Shown: one piece after another, positions 21,314 through 31,997 of the stretch | Layout: each line of letters opens with the position of its first letter | Numbering within the stretch: position 1 is the stretch's first letter | Source of the DNA: Gamarada debralockiae | Lineage: Eukaryota; Ascomycota; Leotiomycetes; Helotiales; Hyphodiscaceae | Length of the DNA: 32,820 nt | Assembly (NCBI GenBank): GCA_002803225.1 | Contig: NXFV01001842.1 | Location: 1 to 32,820 of the forward strand | Direction of reading: 5' to 3' | Notes under the pieces: generated by a model | Seen by the model: only the letters and a program-made list of their open reading frames with translations | Database searches by the model: none | Told to the model about the DNA's origin: nothing | Translations under genes and position numbers: made by a program

Positions 21314-21962
21314 TTATTTACCAACCGTAGGTCGGGTACCAATACTGCACCAGCTGTCCTTTTCGAAATCTTTCCCAGTCTGATCGCCTTGTTCGAAATA
21401 TTTCTTGGGCCACCTTTCCTGCTTAATCCAATGATCAATTGGATTGATCTTTTTATCAACGATACCCTCAGCCGCAGGATGGCCAAATGTATCCCTAAAA
21501 GCCGAGCGTGCAACAGATGATCGTGGTCGCTTTCGAAGGCGCTTGGTTGGCGCGAAAACGGGTGATTCTTCGGGTTCTTGCGCTCGTTTTCGTTTTTGAT
21601 CTTTATGTTGCAGAGGAGCCGATAGATTCTGTGAAAACTTGAGTTAGCTTTATAGTATAGCAGAACGACAGTGGCATGCCTCTTTGCCGGGAGTGTTGTT
21701 GGTTGGGGAGGGAAGTGGGTGCTTTGGTTCGGTATTCCTGTCTTTGGATATAGGTCGGTCTTGGGGGTGTTGTATCTCTGCTGGGCGTGCGCTCCTACGA
21801 GAAGAAAACTGTGGTCGTTCCTTCTTGTTACCTTGGAGTTGGTATGTTCGGCTGTTGGATTCTTTGAACGGCTGCTACGACTTCATCATAAGCGGTAGGG
21901 TGGTTTTTGATATATTGGGTAATGCTGCGGTTCTGCAAGAGGCGGATCACATAGTTGACTAC
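21314..21962 (-). pseudogene. Truncated multi-exon gene of unknown family (N-terminal part)
   Basis: Three minus-strand blocks read as one protein: about 21962-21832 (NYVIRLLQNRSITQYIKNHP), 21794-21680 (SARPAEIQHPQDRPISKDRN), and 21628-21314. The last is rich in basic residues and then contains FGHPAAEGIVDKKI and HWIKQERWPKKYFEQ, before ending abruptly at TAA (21314-21316) after KDSWC. Donor/acceptor pairs connect the blocks in phase (GTAACA...CTCGTAG; a GC donor GCATGC...TTTTCACAG with branch GCTAAC). The last block resembles the opening of larger Pezizomycotina proteins of unknown function, so I read this as a 3'-truncated remnant. The true start is not found. Confidence 0.45.
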
Positions 21963-22335
21963 CTAACAGGACGTTAGACCAGAGAGCATAGATAGGAGCT
22001 GCGACTTCGATTCAGCAAGTGATTGATTGAATGCTGTGCAGAATATTGCACCATTCTGGACATGCAATTCTAGCCCCAAAATGAAAGATTAGGCATGCCG
22101 GCTATCTAGAAGTGCCAACCCAATCCTAACGCCTCATAAAATTTTCAGGACCAATGCATGCATGCACCAAGGGAATCTATCACTCCAAATGCATTCCATC
22201 CAATTTTCCAAAAATCCGAAACTCCATCCCAGATCGAGATTGCGGGATATCATACGCCAGATTCGTGACACACAGCAAGATCATCAATTACAGCACTTGC
22301 TTATCGCCTTCAGCAAAGCAAACCAACACCCACAA
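21963..22335. other. Intergenic region, no gene seen
   Basis: This interval contains a small GCATGCATGC run near 22157 and the 3' flank of the SconB gene. No coding signal was found on either strand apart from antisense shadows of SconB. Confidence 0.5.
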
Positions 22336-24531
22336 TCAATTGGGGACACATCCACTGCCCCCCTCATTCCCTTTAAAACTCAATACCCGAACCGTCAAGT
22401 CCTCACTACCCGTCACAACCCTACTATCACTGAGCCCCAGACATGTGACTGGCGCTTCATGACCCGTAAATGTCTTCTCGTACTTCCCCGTCCTCGCATC
22501 CCACACCTTAACCATGCGATCCTCGGCTCCAGATACCACACGCAAGGTGTCAGCCGCAAGTGCCCAAACTCCCTCAACATGACCGAAGAGCGTCTTGAGA
22601 CATTTCCCAGTCGTGATATCCCACAAGCGGATAGTGCTGTCGAGGGCGCCAGTGAGCATGTATCGCGGCGGTCGGGGACGACTGTCGGACCAAGTAGCAT
22701 ACGAATCTGTAGTCGAATGAGGAATTGGAGTAGTGAGGTCCGAGGAAGAAGCGGTGCTGCTTGTGTCATCATCTTCTTCGACGTCCACATCGTCGGGCTC
22801 GTATTCAGCCGGCATCAAAGTGACTTGTTGAACTTGTCCCACATGGCCCTCGAAGATACGGATTGTGCGTCTGGTGTCGAGGTCCCAGAGTCGGACGGTG
22901 CAATCATCGGAGGCGGAGAAGACTGTACGTGATGCCGAGTCCACCTTGACGGCGTTGACCCAGTCTTTGTGGCCGCGCAGGCAGAATGTCGACTTGTCCA
23001 AGAAGTTCCAAATCTTGACGGTGCGGTCGATGGACCCTGATGCGAGGATGTTGCCTTCGAAGTGCACTGCAATCACACCTTCGGTGTGCCCCTGATATGT
23101 AGAGATGCAGTCTCCTGTCCGCCAGTTCCATACTCTCAGGGTCTTGTCCAGGGATCCAGAGATGAGTTTCGTATCGTCAAATTGAAGTGCTCGAATCCCC
23201 AGTGTGTGGCCTATTAAAGTTCGAAGGCACTCACCCGTTTCGATATCCCAAATCTTGATCGTGTTGTCGTACGACCCTGTCGCCAGGATGCTTTCATCGA
23301 ATTGCAGACACATGACTCCATTTTGGTGGCCACGGAAGACACGTGTAGAATAACGTCCATGCTTCCAGTTTGTTCCAACTTTGAATCGGTCCTTGTAGAC
23401 ATCTTTCCAGGGTCGAGTTAAGGGCTTATCAAAATAGGAAGCTTTTGCCACACCAAAGCCATTCGTACATTGGCGTTTTGAAGGTTCGGGTGAAGAGGGA
23501 CCATCTGATGTGAAAGAACTCGCGTCTCTCTTTGTAGAAGGGGACAAGGCCGAAGGTTTGGCGTCTGGGATACCCTCATCTGGGATCGGAGTGAGGTTGG
23601 GCGACCATTCGTTTAGGCCTCTTCCAGCTCCTCGCAGCTGCTGTTGACGCTTCCAGTCTCGCAAACGCTTTCTTTCTAACAGTGGTAGGCCCCATCCACA
23701 CTTTGTACATTTCCTATCAATGTGTTGTTCGCACATCTTATGCCACACCACGTCGTCGTCGGCCATTATCCTCCATTTTTGACTGACTTGTGCTGCTTTG
23801 CATAGAGAGGTTGTGTCGAGGTAACAGAGGATCTTGAATGAGATTTCGGAGGGAAGAGCGGATATGAAGTCGATTCGGATGAGATCTCGGACGGCGGTTG
23901 AGAGGTATGATAGCTGAGGGAAACAACATTGTGTGAGGATGCCTTGGAGCATAAGGTTTCGATGTTTAGCTGGTGCAGCGGAGAAGAGAGACCAAACATG
24001 GGATATGCCTTGCTGATCTGCTTGCGATAATGTCTCCAGATCCTATCATTCTCTCAGTATTTGGTTAAACCCGTGACTACCTCAACATACCCTTTGAAGA
24101 TTCTCCATCGTCGGCTCATCAGCCGTCCTTCGACACTTCGAATCCGGTCTATGACGGTAACAGTACTTCGTATTTGGATCCTTCTTATTTTGGTTCTTTA
24201 ATAACGGCGCCGTCGGGTTAGGTTGAAGACCAAGAGGAGCGTATTGTTCCGGGATGTGCTTCGCCAGGAAAGGCGCAACTGTTTGACCAGCCAACTTGCT
24301 CCTTGACGAAAGAGCTATCCGTGGGTCACTGGCATCATGTTGCGCATCACAGTTGTCTTGCGAAGGTGGCTCCCCGGCCTCTGCTCGCTCGGCACGCGCC
24401 AACTCCATTCTTTGTTCTGGCGGCATTTCGATGCTCATCACATATTTGTTGTTTTTCTGTTCTCTGGGGAATTTGTCCGGTACTTCAATGGATTGGCGCA
24501 GCGCCATGGACTCGGTGTGAATTGACGCCAT
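22336..24531 (-). CDS. sconB: F-box/WD40 sulfur metabolite repression protein (SconB / SCON-2 / Met30)
   Basis: Two exons, 24531-24091 and 24042-22336, join in phase 0 across a 48-nt intron (GTATGT...GATAG) to give 715 residues. The N-terminal part has the family's [12 protein letters not shown] motif. The F-box (about 244-290) reads [20 protein letters not shown], followed by the SconB-specific [11 protein letters not shown]. Seven WD40 repeats follow from [20 protein letters not shown] to [12 protein letters not shown], with an acidic, Ser-rich insert ([14 protein letters not shown]) between the fifth and sixth repeats. The protein is the substrate adaptor of an SCF ubiquitin ligase that removes the sulfur-gene activator (MetR/CYS3 type) when sulfur is plentiful. 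It appears complete and functional. The interval upstream (24532 on) should hold its promoter. Confidence 0.95.
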
Positions 24532-25495
24532 AACGGGTTGACCGGTATTGAGGAGAGGGGGCCCTGTCAGCCGCGCGGAAGACTCCAGACAGACACCTAC
24601 CCAGACTGAGTCCAGCGCATGAGGTCCTGCCCAGCTTGTGTGATCATTCAGGAGGTGTTATTTGTTTGGAAGGCTCGGAGTGCTGAGGTGACTTCTCGCG
24701 GGGATTGCGTGCTACAGCTGACGACAAGGTTGATTGATAAAGAGGCGCAAATGCGATTCGCTGAATGGTCTGCTGGCAGACGGGAGACTGATTTCTCAGA
24801 TGGCAGGATGTATGAGACAATTATCGTATTCAATTTTTCAGAGTGTCTTAAGTGATTTGTGAATTGCAAGTTGTGAGGACTTGAGAGTCCGACATCATTT
24901 TTCATTTACAGTAAGAAGTTGGGATGAGCGGAGTGGAGGTGGCGCTGATCAAGCCTGAGATATAAGGCGCCAAATCACGTAACAGGAACCCGAATCACGC
25001 CTTACAGGCCCAGTCATCTTATTCTGCTTCGTTTTTCTGATTGATTGAAAAGATGCAAGTCTCGATTTCACGATATTTACAATTCTTGCGTCATTCAATG
25101 CAATTATTCCAGTCGCTATCGAAATCGGCTTTCGCTTAGAAAACCTCGGAAATTTCTGTTCAGCCACATTGCCAAGACGCTTGTGCTAAAGAATGATCCT
25201 GGCTAGCTGCTTTTGTCCCTGATTACATTGCATGCTTAGCATATCTACGCATATAAAGCACAGAACAACTCCTTATAATCGTAGCCATATTTCTCAACTT
25301 TGAAATACAATTTCCGACGCTTCCCCAAAGCTAAAACGTCGAGAATGTTAACTTAATCACTTAGTTTAAGGCAGAATATGTTCATTTGTCACTTCGGGCT
25401 ATTGTGGCCCTTGATTATGCTGTTGCCATCTCCTTATTGTTCGTTTTGATGGTGAATAAGCGGTAGCACAACTCTAGGAGCTTGCTTAACCCTTT
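24532..25495. other. Intergenic region, no gene seen
   Basis: The first few hundred bases should be the SconB promoter. I found no exact palindromic site of the kind used by the sulfur activator. From about 24.9 kb the sequence becomes AT-rich and stop-dense, marking the start of the transposon-scarred island. Confidence 0.5.
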
Positions 25496-26820
25496 TTATT
25501 CAGGTACGTCTACGCGGTTCCTAATTCTCATCACCTTCTGCTTTTCGTTTCTTACGAGCCGCTGTATCAAGTTTGTCTCAGGCTGCTTCGCTAGTAGCAT
25601 GTTCTGTTCTGACTTTAAATCCGCCCCTCGGTCCATCGTATCGGCCACTGCGTACTTGCCCTGCTCGAGAAGCGATGTCGCGAGAATTTTCATGTTTATA
25701 AGCGTGTCTGGGTGATCCTTCCCCAGCATCCTCTCCATGAGCTGCAGCGGCTGCCGATATATTGCCTCAGCCTTTGTGTACTTGCCCTACTGGCGAAGCG
25801 ACGTTGCGAGGCCTGTCACACTAGCGAGCGTGTCTGTGTGATTCTTCCGAGTGCCCTCTCCTTGAGCTGCAGCGTCTGTTGGTACATCGCCTCGGCCTCT
25901 GCCCACATGCCTGTAATTCGAGAACACTCCCTAAATGTGCAGTAATCTCCATATCGGCTCCTTTGTTCCACTAGACTCTATATTAAAAGTAGTAATAGCA
26001 CGCTATACGTGAGGAAGGCACACCATTCACACAGCTCTATTCCTATACTAGGGCCACAAGGAAATATTTGTAATCTGTTCCAGGGTCTTTGATTCCAACT
26101 TCTCTATTTGTCCTTAAGCTCCAACCAATTTTACATCGCTGTATAAACTAATCTATATATAATATAAAATGCCCTATTAACACGTTCTTTTATAAACCCA
26201 AAGGTTTTTAATGTGCCAAGTACCTCTATCTTGTCAAATTCTGAAGCTGAAGTCAAGAGGTTCCGGGAAATATCTCGCTCTTTAATATAAGAAATAAAGT
26301 CTATATAGTCTACTACGAAGTGATCTCGGACTTGGATTTGCTTAAAGGAGATAAGCCACGTTGTAGCAACTAGGTTCTTTATACCTGGATACCTTCTTAT
26401 ATCCTTGAAGTCCTTGCTTAATAACTTGATAAAATTATCACTGCTCTATTCATATATTCTAAGGTATTTAGCAATAGTGCTACCATTAGCGTTCAGATAT
26501 GCGGCTGCTTGCATTATTGCAAGTGGAAGATTGACAAGTGATTTTAGGAGTTTATTTGTACTGTCTTTATCTTCGATGAGTTGTTTGTTTTGAAGACTTC
26601 ATTAAAGGAGTTCCCTTAATTCTATGTTTTCTATCTTATCTATGTTAATTACGTTCGAGCCACTATATCTTGTAACAGCCTCGCGATCCCGAGTCATGAA
26701 TAAGATCGCGCCGAGAGTACTAAATGGAAGACAATGCACCGGATCCACTGTCCTCGTCGCTATTGTAATAGAATATTTCGAAGTTATCCGCGTTGTCTAC
26801 AACTATGAACCATTTCCATG

Positions 26821-28126
26821 TACAATCACGTGCCGGAAGTGAAGGCACGATTTTTACCGAAATTAAGACTTCCCGATTTGGGAACCCCTCTACTCTCCCG
26901 CCCTATATCTTCCCACGCATCGCCTCCTTTTCTACTTTATCCACAAAAATGCCTTCCGAACTAGTTACTTCGCGTCGAGAGACTACTATAGAGAAGCGTA
27001 AGGAGGTGTAGGCCTAGTATAAGTATGGGAAGACCTATAGTGAGATTTCACGGCTTATCGACCTTACCAAATCAACCGTCGCAAAGATTATCCAACGAAT
27101 TAAGAAAAAAAAACTGGCCAAAACCGATTCTCAAACGCCAAATGTACTAGCGCGCGTCCTAAGCTTACTCCTAAGGGCGAAAGACGTCTCCTCCGAGCTG
27201 CGGCGAATAATACGAGGGCTTCTCTTGCAACCCTTAGTACGCCTTCCAAATCAAGAAAGAAGCTGTCCCGTAATCTTGTCCGACACGTCTTACGAAAGTA
27301 TAGAAAACGCTACCAACGCGCCCGCCGCAAACCCTACCTTTCGAGGAAGAATAAACGCCGTTGTCTAATATTCGGAAAGGCTGAAAAGCATAGGAATTAG
27401 CGAAGAGTTATTTAGTCAGACGAGTCGACATTTGAAATAAGCTATGATAGCCGAAATTATTAGGTAATAGTTAGAAAAGGAGAGGCGTACTTAGATAAGA
27501 ACTTAAAGCCTTCCTTTAAGAGTAGGAGAACGAGTATAGGGGTTTGAGGGTACTTCATAGACACGACAATAGGTCCTCTTGTTATCTTACTAAAAGGGGC
27601 TCGAATGAACTAAGAACGCTACGTTAATAAGGTCTTGAAACTATACTTTGTGTCTTTCTATAAGAAGATGCGAAGGAAATATAGCGCGGAAGTAGTTATG
27701 CAAGAAGATAGGGCTAAATATTACTTCGGCAAGAAGGCTGTTACTTACAAGCTCCTTCACAAGGTCGTAAGCCTCTCCTAGCCCCCACAGTCCCCGGATC
27801 TGTCCCTAATTGAGAACCTTTAGAAGCAATTAAAGGATAGAATCTCTCGTCAAAGGCATAGCATTAGGAGTATTGAGGAAATAGAGGCAGCGCTTCGTCA
27901 AGAATAGGCCAAAATTAGTAAAGAAACCCTTGAGGCGTTGATAGATAGTATGCCTCATAGGATTACGCAAATGTTGGAGAACAAGGGGGGAGCGACAAAG
28001 TATTAACTAAGCTTTAAAATAATATAATTTTCACTTGATTTGACTGAGTTTTCGTTGAGATATCTGTGTCTGAATGAAGGGGGGTGATTTTCTGGCCCGT
28101 GCCTTCACTTCCGGCACGTGATTGTA
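26821..28126 (+). mobile_element. Tc1/mariner-type DNA transposon with perfect 27-bp terminal inverted repeats
   Basis: The element spans 26823-28124 (1,302 bp). Its inverted repeats at 26823-26849 and 28098-28124 are identical over 27 bp, beginning CAATCACGTGCCGG. It is flanked by TA on both sides (26821-26822 and 28125-28126), the target duplication of this superfamily. It sits inside the NB-ARC domain of the decayed receptor gene, splitting it just before Walker B. The internal transposase is inactivated. Confidence 0.95.
26949..28006 (+). pseudogene. Tc1/mariner transposase, RIP-damaged
   Basis: From ATG 26949 the frame shows a helix-turn-helix region (YGKTYSEISRLIDLTKSTVA), a basic linker, and the three DDE blocks SDESTFE, QEDRAKYY and SPDLSLIENL. 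It ends at TAA 28004-28006. About ten in-frame stops occur, mostly TAG where relatives have Trp or Gln (for example before SDES and after IENL), which is the outcome of C-to-T change on either strand. There is also at least one frame change near 27140. No active enzyme can be made from this copy. Confidence 0.88.
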
Positions 28127-28859
28127 CTTTCCTGGGACAACTTGGTCTTGACTAGTCTTTTAACATCTGCTTTATCGTCCTCTAGTCCAGGAATCTCGAG
28201 TTGCTGCTTAATATCGAGATACGTATCATCGAAACTCGTTGTATCACTTGACCGGACCCAAAACAAGGATAGCTCTAGAAGAGTCTTTTGAAGTTGGAAA
28301 GCGCACTCTAAGGTAATTTGAGTCTTTTCTAACTCTACTAAGGCCTACTAAAGCTACACGTTAGCAGTCTTCCTTAGCGTCCTCAATATACAAAATCCGG
28401 ATAAGCCGGTTTAGCTGAGACTGACGGCCAACAAAACCCCTATTGCGACCAAAAGGCAGCACCCTAAGTGATTTTAGAGGGACTAATTAAGAATTAGCTA
28501 GGATCTCGATCCAAGTTGCGTCATCAACTATGTCATGAGAACTAGGAGGTATAATAACTCACAGATGCCGTACCTTCTTGACGTTTGAACGTGTCTCTAT
28601 ACTTCAAGAAAAACGCTAGTAGTAGCGCGGGCGATTTATCCTTTAAAATCTCTCCAATCACCTTGTGTAGCCAAACTGACGCCTTCTCCTGTCCTTCGCC
28701 GTAGATAAGCGGCATATGGATATCGAAAATGTGCATGAGAGAGTATGCTGCGTCTTCGAGTCTTGTCTCACGTTTTGCTGCCCATGATATTCGCTCCTTA
28801 ACGCTAAAATGAGACAAAGGGCTTCCTTGAAAAGCCAGAGTGGTAATGCCCGTTATTTA

Positions 28860-29030
28860 ACCTGAATCCTAACTCACTTCTACATGCCCCCCAAGCCCTA
28901 GCGTACGTAACCCCTCGCCGCTCTACTCACCTCGCCTTATCTCGCACTCACCCACCCTTCGCCTTATATTCTCCACCACCTCACCTCTGCTCACTAATCC
29001 CCAGTAGCTTGAGACCCCTAGTCATTTCCC
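28860..29030. repeat. Strand-asymmetric C-rich, G-poor tract
   Basis: The plus strand here is rich in C and T with few G, and contains imperfect repeats of a CTCACC/CGCCTTAT kind (for example CTCGCCTTATCTCGCACTCACC and TTCGCCTTATATTC). It abuts the place where HET-domain homology stops. I see no coding potential. Confidence 0.4.
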
Positions 29031-29131
29031 ACATACTTTTAAGACAAGCTCTAAACTAGTAGCACTGTTAAAAATATCAACTCCTAGTGAACACGACCAC
29101 AGGGAACTAGAACAGGCCCCCAGTGATTAAA

Positions 29132-29283
29132 ATAAGTGTTGGAACGTGACACCTGAGTCATAACCCACTTAGCGCTAGTGCCTAGAGTATGAGCCACTGC
29201 GCTGTATATATAGCCCTAAGATCAGTACTCTCTAAATATCAAGCTGCTTTCACATTCTACAATTATGACCTCGCAACAATAAG
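29132..29283. mobile_element. Copia-like solo LTR, 142 bp, with 5-bp target duplication
   Basis: The element at 29137-29278 starts TGTTGGAACG and ends CTCGCAACA, so its termini are TGTTG/CAACA, a usual start for Ty1/copia LTRs. ATAAG flanks both sides (29132-29136 and 29279-29283). An internal TATATATAG could be the LTR promoter TATA box. No coding part of a retrotransposon adjoins it. Confidence 0.65.
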
Positions 29284-30302
29284 CTCCCTATATCAAAAAT
29301 AGCTCGATAGTGCGTCTCTCTTGTTTTAACTGTAAATGCTATAGAAGAACAAATATTGTGGCAGGGAAAAGTGTCGGAAGAGTTGTTGTTGCCTCGCTTT
29401 TCAGGTTTTTAGTGGGTCTTACAATTGTAAGAACCTCGCTTAGCTAGTTTCGTCACGTGTCAGCGGGGGATAAATGGCCTTCGCAGCTGGAGTAGCACTT
29501 AGATAACATCGCAATCATACATCTCGTTTTTCGCATACATTCTGCAGTGCGTTCGAGCACCATGACCTTCGTTTTACGTCGTTAGTTTTCGTTTTGGTTT
29601 CATCCCTTACTGAGAGCACGTGCGACACACAGCGCAATCGGGAAGCGCTCATACTCGCATTTCGCCCCTCCACAATATAGGGATTCTGCTTAACAAAGCA
29701 TATGTTATCTAGCGCTATTGCAAACCTTCCATCTCTTAAACCTCTGCTTCTCCACTCATATCTAGCGTCCTAATTCATTCTATTATTTGGTTGACTATCT
29801 GTAAAGCGTGACGTGCTTGCCTCAATGCCATTGAGGTAGATCTTTCAACCCACCGTAGCTCTAGTTCCTTTCATTCGCAGGTGCGAGGAACACCCAAAAA
29901 AGGGGTCCAAAAAAAGGACACAAGAGGAGAAGGCGAAGGTAGCTCAAGAGAATATATTCGACAATAATGTTGGAAATTCGTCAATCACCCTTAGTTTATA
30001 TTTCAAAGAAGGCTGAACCATAGTTTGTTTCTTATAAGCAAAAAGTATATAAGAAGAGAGTAATGACAAGAAGAATGTACTAGTAGTTTAATTTTGGAAT
30101 AATAGAGAATATATCTTATTTTGCGGGGATTGATTGTAATGGTTTGATCTATGACTTTCTTTCCCTTTCGCGCACAACCGCAGGCATTCGTTCTACAGCA
30201 TGGTACAGTTATTGCATACAGAAATTATTCGGATTATATTACAAGTTATAGTATTCTAAGTTTTAGAATGAAATTTCGACATGCTATGATTGTTACTGGG
30301 CC
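29284..30302. other. AT-rich region, no gene seen
   Basis: Stops are dense in all frames, and no domain, tRNA or repeat pair is visible. This is consistent with old, mutated repeat DNA. Confidence 0.5.
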
Positions 30303-30539
30303 AAATCTGTGACAGTTCGACGAAAAGGGGTCTCACTGCAGGAGACACTTCGACACAAGTGCAGTATTTACGAAAATACTAAACTAAGAAGAGAAAGAAA
30401 AGGTTCTACGAATAGAGGTCCAATATTTATCTCTGTGGAAGAGGACGCGCTACCACGCTTGGCTCCCTGCAGGTCAAGTGAAGCCCCCTACCAGTGAATC
30501 ACGTGATCAGCTGACATTCCTCCAGACTCTCACAAAATC
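30303..30539. mobile_element. Solo LTR, 227 bp, related to the one at 16.6 kb
   Basis: The element at 30308-30534 starts TGTGACAG, ends CTCTCACA, and is flanked by AAATC on both sides (30303-30307 and 30535-30539). It shares GAAAATACTAA followed by CTA, then a GA-rich run, at about the same offset (64 bp versus 60 bp) as the 16.6-kb element. The rest is diverged, so these are distant members of one family or sister families. Confidence 0.78.
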
Positions 30540-31238
30540 TACGTACCGTAAACAGGTGTAATCCGAGTGTTAGTATCGGAATTGGGAATATTCTAGCTTG
30601 CAGTATAAATAAAGAACGTGCGTCACCTGCGGTACACTAGCTTGTAAGGTATAATCCTTCGGACGCAATCACTCGGTGAGGTGCAGTCTTACAAACTAAC
30701 GTGCTCGCACCAATAGTACGTCAGCTAAGCAAGCGCAGTCAATCGATACAACCAGGGGACTAGGTACCTTGCAAAGCTTCTAGGGTTTCGGAACTGGTCC
30801 CTCTCTATAAATAGCGCCTCCTAGGCAAGCGCCGAACCGAGTTCAGCAAACTCCTGCCCGCGATTTTGCAGACGGCACTTTTTAATACTTAAAAATCGAT
30901 TTTAAAACAACTACGTATTAGTTAACTTACGATTCAAACTATAAGTCCTTAACAAGGCTTTTAAATTAATAAAAAGGCCCTTTTAAATTATATTCCTTTA
31001 GTAAAAGATTATTAAAATTAAAGTAAAAGTCAATTTTGGTATTACTTGCTAAGTGCGGGTGACAGATTGGCAACTCTAAATGGCTAAAAGATTCGATTCT
31101 GGCCTTATTATAAAGGAATCGCAAAGAGTTACCCTTATCCCTTTGCTATTTAGGATTTATGCAGAGTGTCTGGTCATGATCGACAGCAACAACAACAACA
31201 TAAATACGGACACGGGAAATACAGCATGAGGAAACGCA
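30540..31238. other. Intergenic region, no gene seen
   Basis: Two TATA-like sites occur (TATAAATA near 30604, CTATAAATAG near 30807), followed by a very AT-rich stretch to about 31,060. The last 150 bp should hold the promoter of the gene at 31239. A TGTTAGTATCGG start at 30570 looked LTR-like, but no matching end was found. Confidence 0.4.
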
Positions 31239-31997
31239 ATGATTCTGCCACGCTTCTTAGCACTCACGATTCTAGTCCTCATAAACCGCCCTATCTTTCA
31301 GCGAACTCACTCAAAGCCAGATAGCAGATCCATTGCTAACAAATTATCATTCACAGGTTCTGTGGAGAAATCGCAGAAAGTAGGAGGAGCAGCAGGAGGA
31401 GACCGAGACCGAGATCAAGGCCCCGAAGCCGACACATCCGGTATATACACCGAGGACGAAAACCTCTTGATGCGTCTCGATCACTCACGAGGCCGCTACG
31501 CCAACGAGGTGCGATGCTGGCCTAGTATTGGCGGAATCATCATCGCGGAGCGAGCCTACCCCGTTGAGCTTGTCTTCCTTGATCTAGACCGCTTCTACCC
31601 AACACCACTGTCTCCGAACGCTACTCAAGAAAATAAGTTCTGCAAGAAGCTGCGGATGGTGGGCGGGAAATGGTGGACCATCTATTATGAGCTCGAATGG
31701 GCTACCAAATATAAGATGCGTCAGCTGTGGCCGGACGAGATAGGGTGGCCGAAGGATAAAAAGGGGGTATGGTTGTTGAGATACGAAAATTGTAAAGTGG
31801 TTGGAGGTGATATTAGAACGATCTATGATACCCTTACGATGGAAGAACGCTGCTTGGCTATCGAACTTAGTAGTACTACGTTCTTTGAGAACCCCGAAGA
31901 TTCGGAATATATAACCCCGTTGGTGCAAAGGTTTGGGAATAGGAAGCAGAGGAAAGATCCTGACTTGCCGGAAGATGGCGGATTGTGGGACTTTTGA
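31239..31997 (+). CDS. Uncharacterised fungal protein with a possible signal peptide or anchor
   Basis: A single open frame of 252 residues begins at ATG 31239. Residues 5-16 (RFLALTILVLIN) are hydrophobic after a short lead and could be a signal peptide or anchor. Residues about 45-70 are low-complexity and charged. The rest looks globular, with FCKKLRMVGGKWW, EIGWPKDKKGVWLLRYE, MEERCLAIE and FFENPEDSEY. This order (a KxW-W region, GWP..GVW, MEERC..IE, F(F/Y)..P.D) recalls a family of hypothetical proteins I associate with filamentous ascomycetes. No function is known to me. The frame has no stops in a decayed neighbourhood, which argues it is a real gene. Confidence 0.65.
   Translation: MILPRFLALTILVLINRPIFQRTHSKPDSRSIANKLSFTGSVEKSQKVGGAAGGDRDRDQGPEADTSGIYTEDENLLMRLDHSRGRYANEVRCWPSIGGIIIAERAYPVELVFLDLDRFYPTPLSPNATQENKFCKKLRMVGGKWWTIYYELEWATKYKMRQLWPDEIGWPKDKKGVWLLRYENCKVVGGDIRTIYDTLTMEERCLAIELSSTTFFENPEDSEYITPLVQRFGNRKQRKDPDLPEDGGLWDF

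Larger units (their letters stand above)
25496..28817 (-). pseudogene. Decayed HET / NB-ARC / TPR (NLR-type) gene, interrupted by a transposon
   Basis: Blocks on the minus strand read in order. A HET-domain fragment lies at 28817-28545 (SVKERISWAAKRETR, EDAAYSL, MPLIYGEG). NB-ARC follows at about 28470-28127 (FVGRQSQL, RVALVGL, LFWVRSSDTTSF, KADVKRLVKTKLSQES). After the transposon it resumes at 26820 with the Walker B strand WFIVVDNADN, then MTRDREAV, LPLAIMQAAAYLNANG, RYPGIKNLVATTWLISF and KERDISRNLL to about 26160. TPR repeats of the GKDHPDTL...QGKY type occupy about 25950-25496. Intact relatives are fungal incompatibility or immune-type receptors. Here frameshifts, TAG/TAA codons at former Gln codons, and loss of the Walker A glycines show the gene is dead. 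The HET part lacks its N-terminal two thirds. Confidence 0.8.

Noticed and set aside
22144..22170. GCATGCATGC run as a regulatory palindrome
   Set aside because: It is short, alternating-sequence DNA with no promoter in the right place, since it lies in the 3' flank of SconB.
23738..23999. Minus-strand frames beside the SconB F-box
   Set aside because: They are shadows of SconB exon 2.
30570..30700. TGTTAGTATCGG...TTACA as a further LTR
   Set aside because: No inverted termini or matching 5-bp flanks were found.
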